DNA of 10,496 nt from an uncultured Methylophilus sp. Lineage in GTDB: Bacteria; Pseudomonadota; Gammaproteobacteria; Burkholderiales; Methylophilaceae. A program made the position numbers and the translations under genes. Shown in pieces: positions 6,701 to 10,496 of the stretch. The stretch covers positions 1-10,496 of the forward strand of contig CAKZJM010000358.1 of NCBI GenBank assembly GCA_936943315.1, in the 5' to 3' direction. The notes under the pieces are model-generated. The model saw only the letters and a program-made list of their open reading frames with translations. It ran no database searches and had not been told where the DNA came from. Within the stretch, counting starts at the first letter, position 1, and the number at the start of each line of letters is the position of its first letter.

Positions 6701-7261
6701 TTGGATAACAGTAGCGCAGGTACCGTTGCAGGCTTGGGTAATGGCGTTATCCAGGTGGAGCCCGGCGATAAAATGCCTGGCGTCGCATTACATAATCTGA
6801 ATGCCAGTATGAGTTATGACCTCACTGACAAATGGACTGTTGGATTAAGTGCGGTTGCCCACTCTGAGAGTTATTTAAGAGGAAATGAAAACAACGACCA
6901 TCAGAAGGGGGTTGCAAGTGTTAGGCAATTCCCTTTAGGCAACGGAGGCGTTGGCACCGTCACCAGGCAGCCAGCAACTAACCCAGGGAAAATTCCAGGC
7001 TATGCAACTTTTAATCTACAAACCAGCTATAAGCTCAGCAAAGAATGGACAGCTACGATGATCGTCAGCAATTTGTTTGATAAAGAATATTTTAGTGCTG
7101 GTCGTCTAGGTGTAAATCCATTCTCTCCAAGTATCAATGGCAATATTGGTGTGAGTGGCTACAACCATAATTCAAGTGATTGGCTTAGCACCAACTTCAT
7201 CGCTCCAGGGGCGCCAAGAGGCATTTGGTTTAGCTTGAATTGGCATTTTGTGCCAGATTGA
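3707..7261 (+). CDS. Large TonB-dependent outer-membrane receptor with STN signalling domain
   Basis: This is a gated outer-membrane beta-barrel for active uptake of a scarce ligand, also signalling to FecR. The parts run in order. A signal peptide ends TALYA (1-25). The STN domain covers about 39-115 (FAVPLNVDMPAQPLAAALRQ onward). A likely TonB box is DKVEVRA (126-132). The plug spans about 145-270, with QYRGFTAGPQIGTPQGLSVF, DGIRVNEPFG and GSNPIFGLNTLGGAFSLKT. The barrel runs to the C-terminal strand, ending FSLNWHFVPD with Phe fourth from the end. At 1184 residues it is longer than most. Much of the excess is an insert at about 440-680 rich in Gly, Asn, Asp and Tyr, bracketed by C440 and C604. 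Further cysteines pair off at 802/808 and 871/896, suggesting disulphides in extracellular loops. A G8 run lies at 5632-5639. GC falls from 35/60 (3841-3900) to 19/60 (5401-5460). STN, FecR and FecI identify a signalling receptor. The ligand is unknown. Confidence 0.93.
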   Translation: MQNNAIKTAALAALIGLHTPTALYAELNTALPGEQEESFAVPLNVDMPAQPLAAALRQFAIQSNLSLTVDSALIVDKKAPAVKGRMTRKEVIKRLLDGSGLQGKVEGEKILIQRVVKAEAKDLQLDKVEVRAKRFYEVGPLPGLGLTKEEIPGNVQSISAKEIKEAHSLSLTDLMNRKLQSVTVNDYQGNPFQMDVQYRGFTAGPQIGTPQGLSVFIDGIRVNEPFGDIVNWDMIPMNALASVDVFPGSNPIFGLNTLGGAFSLKTKDGFNNAGADAEILTGSFGRKQLQAEGGWNNGTVGLFAAGNFFLEDGWRQNSPSKVNQLFSKASYRGDKLDLNLSSLIVQTNLVGNGLYPSEMYERDRNGIFTAPDRTKNKLGQFQLSGNYFVNDTFTITGQAYRRNSDRHQMGADVYMADRALEELETGYARRIPVDGEPYTCLYKSTNGKGLPDYFLLTVDNPPDDTGSEYFSDPFIFSGITSPTDPALSSYSNVQLNGALDPTFEKVFKAYFETLGNPMNDFLTDAVRGLPPDIGPQISNGAPSYSLSGLPNGLYMTGIPDGEPDYFVSSMSNYFYTETKDSSGNVIATHKNYVIMFAPINNAACTATRDLDGGGNPGTNLRPYMYRDANGNLATLDGAYSGTGGVVYEVDPNTGKRYYTPTAVFTDNLIEQTVDGASLQFNWNLENHKFMVGASIDSAKASYNNKQQLGLLDANRNAYLAPDDIHPMFTAADQTISNNDFDGTSTTKSIYFSETWSPIDTLHFSAAGRYNQTNIKNTIATRYGTGAFSIGQVLGLPSFWDTCSSDAECQNYLQGYKPADLSKQLDPAETEKFTYYSFNPSLGVSWQAQPNLNMYANWAQGTRTPSVIELGCAFDKTPVTVTGGVTVPKSLFENRECTLPTSLSGDPYLPQIRATTYDIGMRGSVWGEWQWNLGAYQTDLKNDIYFVSVGNGQGFFDTVGSTRRRGIESGLSGNVGKARLSLNYSLTQATFEDKFNMFSLDNSSAGTVAGLGNGVIQVEPGDKMPGVALHNLNASMSYDLTDKWTVGLSAVAHSESYLRGNENNDHQKGVASVRQFPLGNGGVGTVTRQPATNPGKIPGYATFNLQTSYKLSKEWTATMIVSNLFDKEYFSAGRLGVNPFSPSINGNIGVSGYNHNSSDWLSTNFIAPGAPRGIWFSLNWHFVPD
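5632..5639 (+). repeat. G8 homopolymer inside the receptor gene
   Basis: Eight consecutive G encode part of a Thr-Gly-Gly-Val stretch near residue 642, in the inserted loop region. Gain or loss of one base would truncate the receptor after about 640 of 1184 residues. Poly-G tracts in coding sequence are the switch in several known phase-variable receptors, for example neisserial haemoglobin receptors. The sequence shows the tract only, not switching. Confidence 0.6.
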
Positions 7262-7274
7262 TTATTGTGGATCG

Positions 7275-8174
7275 TTATAGATTGTTTTGAACAATCTCAC
7301 TCAACCAATCCATAAAAATCCTCACCCGTTTAGATAAGTTACGGCGGTGCGGAAACAGGAGTGATACCGTCATGCTGGGCGCAGTCAGCGTCGGAAGTAT
7401 CTCAACCAATTGACCGCTAGTGAGCATTGCTATCGCGCCCAACTTTGGCGCTTGCATAATCCCCAGCCCGGCAGAACAGGCTGCGCGGTAGGCGTCGGTG
7501 TTATTGACGCAAATGCGGCTGGGCATTTTTACACTGTGCAGTTCCCCATCTAGCTGGTATTCAAACGCATCAAAGCGTTTGTTGCTGCTGGTCTGGTAAT
7601 GAATGAGGTAGTGGTGCTGCAAATCGTCTATGGTTTTGGGCGTGCCATATTGGGCCAAGTATGCAGGGCTGATGAAGTTGCTTTGCTGCATTTCGCCTAT
7701 CTTGCGCATGATCATGCCAGATTCATCAACTTCACCGGTTCTGACCACGCAGTCGTAGCCTTCACTGACTAAATCGACTTTACGGTCTTCGCTGCTGATT
7801 TCGATATTGAGGTTGGGGTGGCGTTGCAAAAAGTCAGGCAGGGCGGGGATGACCAAGTGCCTGGCCATGGGCTGTGACATATTGACCCTGACCACGCCTG
7901 AAATCTGGCGATCATCACTAATGAACAGGGTTTCCAGTTCTTCTATTTCACTTAAGACGTCTTTGCTTTTTTCGTAAAACAGTTGGCCATCGGGCGTGAG
8001 TTGTACTTTGCGTGTGGTGCGGTGAAACAACTGTGTTTGCAATTTGGTTTCCAGTTGCTGAATGGCTTGAGACACGCTGGCTTTGGGCAAGTTTAAGCTT
8101 TCAGCCGCTTTGGTAAAACTACCTAGCTCGGCCACGCGCATAAAACGTTTCAGGCTTTCGGTGCTGTCTATCAT
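7275..8174 (-). CDS. LysR-type transcriptional regulator (DmlR/CrgA-like)
   Basis: LysR-type regulators bind DNA as tetramers and respond to a small-molecule inducer, often controlling a divergent gene and themselves. The 299 residues match the usual length. Residues 1-60 form the winged helix-turn-helix (FMRVAELGSFTKAAESLNLP, then ASVSQAIQQLETKLQTQLF, then HRTTRKVQLTPDG). A linker helix follows, and a periplasmic-binding-protein-like effector domain spans about 90-295, including VRVNMSQPMARHLVIPALPDF and RTGEVDESGMIMRKIGEMQ. ATG at 8174 gives a complete helix-turn-helix. No clear Shine-Dalgarno precedes it. It is divergent from the reductase gene at 8288, with a LysR-type dyad at 8186-8204, so that gene is the likely target. 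The 3' end is 13 bp from the convergent receptor gene. Confidence 0.92.
   Translation of the reverse strand: MIDSTESLKRFMRVAELGSFTKAAESLNLPKASVSQAIQQLETKLQTQLFHRTTRKVQLTPDGQLFYEKSKDVLSEIEELETLFISDDRQISGVVRVNMSQPMARHLVIPALPDFLQRHPNLNIEISSEDRKVDLVSEGYDCVVRTGEVDESGMIMRKIGEMQQSNFISPAYLAQYGTPKTIDDLQHHYLIHYQTSSNKRFDAFEYQLDGELHSVKMPSRICVNNTDAYRAACSAGLGIMQAPKLGAIAMLTSGQLVEILPTLTAPSMTVSLLFPHRRNLSKRVRIFMDWLSEIVQNNL
7279..7297. other. 8-bp hairpin between convergent receptor and lysR ends
   Basis: AGATTGTT (7279-7286) and AACAATCT (7290-7297) pair perfectly around a 3-nt loop, inside the last codons of the LysR gene and 18 bases after the receptor stop. No T run follows on either strand, so it is not a classic terminator. 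It could still protect 3' ends or assist termination between the convergent genes. Confidence 0.4.
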
Positions 8175-8182
8175 AAGGGTTT

Positions 8183-8211
8183 AATTGTTCGTTTATGGTG
8201 AACAGTATAAT
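8183..8211 (+). promoter_or_regulatory. Sigma-70 promoter of the reductase gene, overlapped by the LysR dyad
   Basis: TATAAT (8206-8211) is a perfect -10 element. No good -35 lies at the right distance: AATTGT (8183-8188) has a 17-bp spacer and TTGTTC (8185-8190) a 15-bp spacer. A weak -35 with the LysR dyad over it is typical of activator-dependent promoters. Transcription would begin near 8218, giving a leader of about 70 bases. Confidence 0.5.
8186..8204. promoter_or_regulatory. LysR-type operator (T-N11-A dyad)
   Basis: TGTTC (8186-8190) and GAACA (8200-8204) form a perfect 5-bp dyad with a 9-bp centre. It contains the LysR-family T-N11-A core (T8189 and A8201). It lies 12 bp before the lysR start and directly upstream of the -10 of the divergent reductase gene, so one bound protein could control both directions. 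Confidence 0.6.
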
Positions 8212-8287
8212 TATTTATAGCTAATTTATCTTTAATTTTTATCTCAATAAACTACGCACATCTTTTCATCAATACAGGAGAACAAGC

Positions 8288-9043
8288 ATGACTAAGATTG
8301 CATTGATTACAGGTGGTAGCCGTGGTTTGGGTAAAAATACCGCATTGGCGATGGCGAAGCAGGGCATAGACGTTGTATTGACTTACCAAAGCAAGCAGGC
8401 CGATGCACAGGCGGTGGTCGATGAAATTGTCGCCTTGGGACGCAAGGCGGTGGCATTGCAACTTGATGTCGCACAGGTGAGGACGTTTGATGCGTTTGCT
8501 CAAACCTTGCAGCAAGCCTTGCAAACACATTTTCAGGCAGAAAAATTTGATTTTCTGGTGAACAATGCGGGCACTGGCCTCACGGCACCATTTGCGGAAA
8601 CGACTGAACAGATTTTTGATGACATGGTGAATATCCACCTGAAATCCACCTTTTTCGTGACGCAGAAATTACTGCCTTTGATCAATGATGGCGGCCGTAT
8701 CATCAATATTTCCAGTGGCCTGGCACGGTTTGCCTTGCCCGGGTACAGTGCTTACGCAGCGATGAAAGGCGGGATTGAAGTGTTGACGCGTTATATGGCG
8801 AAAGAGCTGGGCGCACGCCAGATTGCCGTCAATACTGTGGCGCCGGGGGCGATTGAAACGGATTTTGGCCAAGGCCTGGTGCGCGATAACAAAGAAGTAA
8901 ATGCCTATATTGCTTCGCAAACTGCGCTTGGTCGTGTCGGTGTACCGGATGATATTGGCCCCATGATTGCCAGTCTGTTGTCGGAGAATAACCGGTGGGT
9001 CAATGCGCAACGCATCGAAGTATCTGGCGGTATGTTGATTTAA
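8288..9043 (+). CDS. Short-chain dehydrogenase/reductase (SDR), classical type
   Basis: Classical SDRs are cytoplasmic NAD(P)(H)-dependent oxidoreductases acting on alcohols, ketones or acyl carriers. All hallmarks are present in 251 residues. The nucleotide-binding TGGSRGLG is at 8-15, LDV at 59-61 and NNAG at 92-95. The catalytic tetrad is N115, S143, Y156 and K160 (YAAMK). The family PG follows at 186-187 (VAPGAIETDF), and the C-terminus ends VSGGMLI. R12 in the glycine motif suggests NADP(H), by family rule. AGGAG (8276-8280) lies seven bases before ATG. The divergent LysR gene and shared operator suggest induction by a substrate-like compound. FabG-like and broad-range aldehyde/ketone reductases share this fold, and the substrate cannot be named. 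Confidence 0.93.
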   Translation: MTKIALITGGSRGLGKNTALAMAKQGIDVVLTYQSKQADAQAVVDEIVALGRKAVALQLDVAQVRTFDAFAQTLQQALQTHFQAEKFDFLVNNAGTGLTAPFAETTEQIFDDMVNIHLKSTFFVTQKLLPLINDGGRIINISSGLARFALPGYSAYAAMKGGIEVLTRYMAKELGARQIAVNTVAPGAIETDFGQGLVRDNKEVNAYIASQTALGRVGVPDDIGPMIASLLSENNRWVNAQRIEVSGGMLI

Positions 9044-9052
9044 TGGCGGATG

Positions 9053-9091
9053 AATAAAAGAACAGGTGACGTGGCTGCCTGCTCTTTTATT
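9053..9091. terminator. Bidirectional rho-independent terminator between convergent genes
   Basis: AATAAAAGAACAGG (9053-9066) pairs with CCTGCTCTTTTATT (9078-9091) with one A-C mismatch and an 11-nt loop. The A-rich and T-rich outer arms give a U tract in both directions. It lies 9 bases past the reductase stop and 75 bases past the stop of the minus-strand lipoprotein gene, so it can end both transcripts. The rest of the gap to 9165 shows nothing else. Confidence 0.75.
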
Positions 9092-9165
9092 GCTAAGCTT
9101 GATGATCGAGAATAGATTTTAATCGCTTGAGCGGACTTTTGAGAGGCTCGGAATCAGCCTCAAAA

Positions 9166-10023
9166 TCATTGGCTATGCAACTGGGTGAATTGCGTCTTGT
9201 AATCATCTACCCATTGTTGCGCATGCAAGCGTTGTTTGGCCGTGGTGGTGGCTTGCAAGATGGCGATGGTTTCGCAGGTGAGTTGCGTGACTGTGTCGAT
9301 ATGCGCCTGGTAAGCGGCATTTGGGCTGGTTTGCATGCGCTCAAAGCCTGCGCGCACCAGTTGTGATTTTTCTTCGTATGACGAGGCCGGATTGCGTAAT
9401 GCCTTGAGGATAGTCAACGTATCTTCGTCACGCCGCAAAATCTCAGCGTAGATGATGGCCGGATCAATGTCACTCTTGGCAATCACTTGTTTTAGAAGGT
9501 TGATTTGTTTTTCGTTTAAATCGCCATACACTTTTTCAGCAAACTCTATCGATTTTTCCAATCTGACTTCCCGCTGTTCTTCTGGCGTTTCCTGCCACCA
9601 TTCTTCTTTCCATTCTCGGTTGCGTTTTTCCAGCCGTTTCTGCAAATGCTGTAGTTGTTTATCGCTCAGTGTGGCGGCGACGTCCACGATGATAGGGGTG
9701 ATTTGTGTTTGAAGGGTTTGCACATGGGATTTGATGGATTCTATGCGCTGGCAGACAGTGGCCGCACTCAGATCATGGTTGAGATCATCGTGTATTTCAT
9801 TTAGCAGCGATACATAGCGGGGTAACTCGTTTTTTCGATGCCATGCATGCAACTCATGGAGGGCGGGTTTTAGTTTGGCTTTTTGCGCGTCGTTGAAGTC
9901 AAAATAATCATCCAGCCGCCATGCAACCAGTGCTGGTGCATTGTTGTAAGCGGTCTTTACCAGGCTACAACTGATCATGGAAACCGCAAGCGGCAGGATA
10001 AGAAAGTATTTGATGATGCGCAT
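9166..10023 (-). CDS. DUF6279-like putative lipoprotein
   Basis: The 285-residue protein begins with a short basic start, a hydrophobic core and MISC, a lipobox-like site with C19 as the likely lipidated cysteine, so it is probably anchored to the outer or inner membrane. The segment after it, YNNAPALVAWRLDDYFDF, followed by a helical, charged body with many Lys, Glu and Gln, matches my recollection of the DUF6279 lipoprotein family, whose function is not established. A stretch near residues 115-185 (DKQLQHLQKRLEKRN, then EEWWQETPEEQR) looks like long amphipathic helices. No catalytic motif is seen. The start is the first Met before the signal sequence, with only a weak GAG upstream. It stands alone, convergent with the reductase gene. 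No functional link to its neighbours is evident. Confidence 0.8.
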   Translation of the reverse strand: MRIIKYFLILPLAVSMISCSLVKTAYNNAPALVAWRLDDYFDFNDAQKAKLKPALHELHAWHRKNELPRYVSLLNEIHDDLNHDLSAATVCQRIESIKSHVQTLQTQITPIIVDVAATLSDKQLQHLQKRLEKRNREWKEEWWQETPEEQREVRLEKSIEFAEKVYGDLNEKQINLLKQVIAKSDIDPAIIYAEILRRDEDTLTILKALRNPASSYEEKSQLVRAGFERMQTSPNAAYQAHIDTVTQLTCETIAILQATTTAKQRLHAQQWVDDYKTQFTQLHSQ

Positions 10024-10098
10024 GGCTCTACGACCATGACGAATACGCTAAGTTTTCGATACCGTGAGGGAGACGCAGAATAAATCGCTAGAGAGTCA

Positions 10099-10191
10099 AT
10101 GGCTGCGTTGCGCGGTTTTTTGGCGACGGCGTTCCGTGCGCCTTACCCTTTATCTCGCTCGCTCATTGATTCCGCAGTTCCCTATGTTTAA
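10099..10191 (+). other. Possible 30-codon ORF or small RNA in the gap, plus strand
   Basis: An ATG at 10099 opens a 30-codon frame, with motifs GFLATAFRAPYPLSRSL and ending SAVPYV, to TAA at 10189-10191. It is followed at 10204 by a plus-strand terminator. AGAG at 10090-10093 is a weak ribosome-site candidate, and no clear promoter is seen upstream. All three plus frames are largely open here, which is as expected for a GC-rich non-coding repeat as for a gene. I do not recognise the peptide. A small RNA or a dispersed intergenic repeat is equally possible. The gap 10024-10266 holds no other gene I support. Confidence 0.2.
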
Positions 10192-10202
10192 CGCTAGCGT
10201 TA
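10189..10202. repeat. 14-bp perfect palindrome
   Basis: TAACGCTAGCGTTA reads the same on both strands. It sits just before the terminator stem at 10204. It could be a regulator site or part of a repeat element. A chance palindrome of this length is unlikely but cannot be excluded. Confidence 0.55.
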
Positions 10203-10203
10203 T

Positions 10204-10230
10204 ACAGGCAGTAAAAATCTGCCTGTTTTT
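10204..10230 (+). terminator. Rho-independent terminator on the plus strand, no obvious gene
   Basis: ACAGGCAG (10204-10211) and CTGCCTGT (10219-10226) make a perfect 8-bp stem with a 7-nt loop, followed by TTTTT (10226-10230). Read on the minus strand, no U run follows the stem, so it does not suit the flanking minus-strand genes. It implies a plus-strand transcript ending here or a block to antisense transcription. Confidence 0.7.
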
Positions 10231-10240
10231 AGTGACCTAT

Positions 10241-10272
10241 TTTTATTGATTTAGCGTTTTATTGACTTAGCG
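10241..10272. repeat. 16-bp tandem duplication across a stop codon
   Basis: TTTTATTGATTTAGCG (10241-10256) is followed at once by TTTTATTGACTTAGCG (10257-10272), with 15 of 16 bases equal. The second copy contains the minus-strand stop codon of the gene ending at 10267. It was probably made by replication slippage. Confidence 0.65.
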
Positions 10273-10496
10273 AGGACGATTCGGCGGTGGGGGAGGCGGT
10301 GGATAATATCCAGCACCGGCTGCTGGGGTGGTGGTATTGCCGCCTTGGGAGTAGGTTCTTGCCATGCTGGCAGGGACCGGGATTTTATGTCCGGCCGCGT
10401 ACATGCATTGGAAGTAAGCATTGTCGTACTTATCCTGGGCGTTCATGCCGCTAATGGATGCGGTGTTGGCGCCTACGGCCGCACCAGATAACCCGC
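10267..10496 (-). CDS. Small glycine-zipper-like, Pro-rich protein, C-terminal part (cut by window edge)
   Basis: The minus strand is open from the right edge to TAA (10267-10269), giving 75 residues with no start inside the window. A Gly/Ala-rich segment (GLSGAAVGANTASISG) comes first and looks like the end of a glycine zipper. Next is DKYDNAYFQCMYAAGHKIPVP, which resembles the conserved Tyr/Cys C-terminal motif of small glycine-zipper envelope proteins as I recall them. The protein ends with a Gly/Thr-rich stretch, seven prolines in a row (PPPPPPP) and NRPR. Such proteins are usually exported and poorly characterised. The coding reading is supported by composition and the motif. The start and any signal peptide lie beyond the edge. 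No U-tract terminator was found for it. Confidence 0.7.
   Translation of the reverse strand, partial: GLSGAAVGANTASISGMNAQDKYDNAYFQCMYAAGHKIPVPASMARTYSQGGNTTTPAAGAGYYPPPPPPPNRPR

Noticed and set aside
3707..7261. Naming the receptor as a siderophore, haem, vitamin or lanthanide receptor
   Set aside because: Only general plug, STN and barrel features are seen. None identifies the ligand.
8252..8638. 128-codon open frame on the minus strand over the reductase start
   Set aside because: It is antisense to the SDR with all catalytic motifs. The peptide is rich in Cys, His and Arg as expected for a shadow frame.
10064..10249. 61-codon GTG-started plus-strand frame
   Set aside because: It runs straight through the 14-bp palindrome and the terminator stem and U run, has no ribosome site, and has no recognisable product.

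Overview
The window looks like chromosomal DNA from a Gram-negative proteobacterium with an exosortase (PEP-CTERM) surface-sorting system. The pointers are a TonB energy transducer, a FecI/FecR/TonB-dependent-receptor cassette, two tandem genes with exosortase-type C-termini, an outer-membrane-type lipoprotein and a mid-range GC content. A betaproteobacterium, perhaps a methylotroph of the Methylophilaceae type, would fit, but this is an impression from gene content and nothing in the window proves it. No rRNA, tRNA, CRISPR array, transposase or integrase was seen.

Layout. Positions 3-509 hold the 3' end of a tonB-type gene, cut by the left edge. A 226-bp gap with two hairpins and a weak sigma-54-like site leads to two tandem, diverged paralogues (736-1356 and 1392-1949). 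Both encode exported proteins whose mature part begins with Lys-Leu. The first ends in a PEP-CTERM-type sorting tail. The second carries an equivalent tail in the wrong frame, and one extra C in a C5 run would restore it to 1984. A good rho-independent terminator (1998-2036) closes the pair. Next comes a very good RpoN (-24/-12) promoter at 2081-2096, which lies inside the longest open frame of an ECF sigma factor of the FecI family. That implies a downstream start at 2119. The sigma gene is followed by a fecR-like anti-sigma/sensor gene (2628-3617) and an unusually large (1184-residue) TonB-dependent receptor with the STN domain needed to signal to FecR (3707-7261). A perfect 11-bp hairpin sits directly before the receptor start.

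The right part is less specialised. A LysR regulator (minus, 7275-8174) is divergent from a short-chain dehydrogenase/reductase (plus, 8288-9043). Between them lies a LysR-type dyad overlapping a promoter with a perfect TATAAT. A bidirectional terminator (9053-9091) separates the reductase from a convergent DUF6279-like lipoprotein gene (minus, 9166-10023). A non-coding stretch follows, holding a plus-strand terminator that no flanking gene explains and a 14-bp palindrome. The window ends in the 3' part of a minus-strand gene for a small Cys/Pro-rich protein of glycine-zipper type (10267-10496).

How the genes may work together (inference): RpoN with an unknown enhancer-binding activator would switch on the FecI-like sigma factor. 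Ligand binding to the receptor would signal through its STN domain and FecR to free or activate that sigma factor, which would transcribe the receptor gene. The neighbouring tonB product could energise the receptor. The PEP-CTERM pair between tonB and the sigma gene would supply exported surface proteins. The ligand cannot be read from the sequence. The most interesting points are the RpoN-to-ECF cascade, the frameshifted sorting tail, a G8 tract inside the receptor gene, the receptor-leader hairpin and the orphan plus-strand unit near 10.1-10.2 kb.
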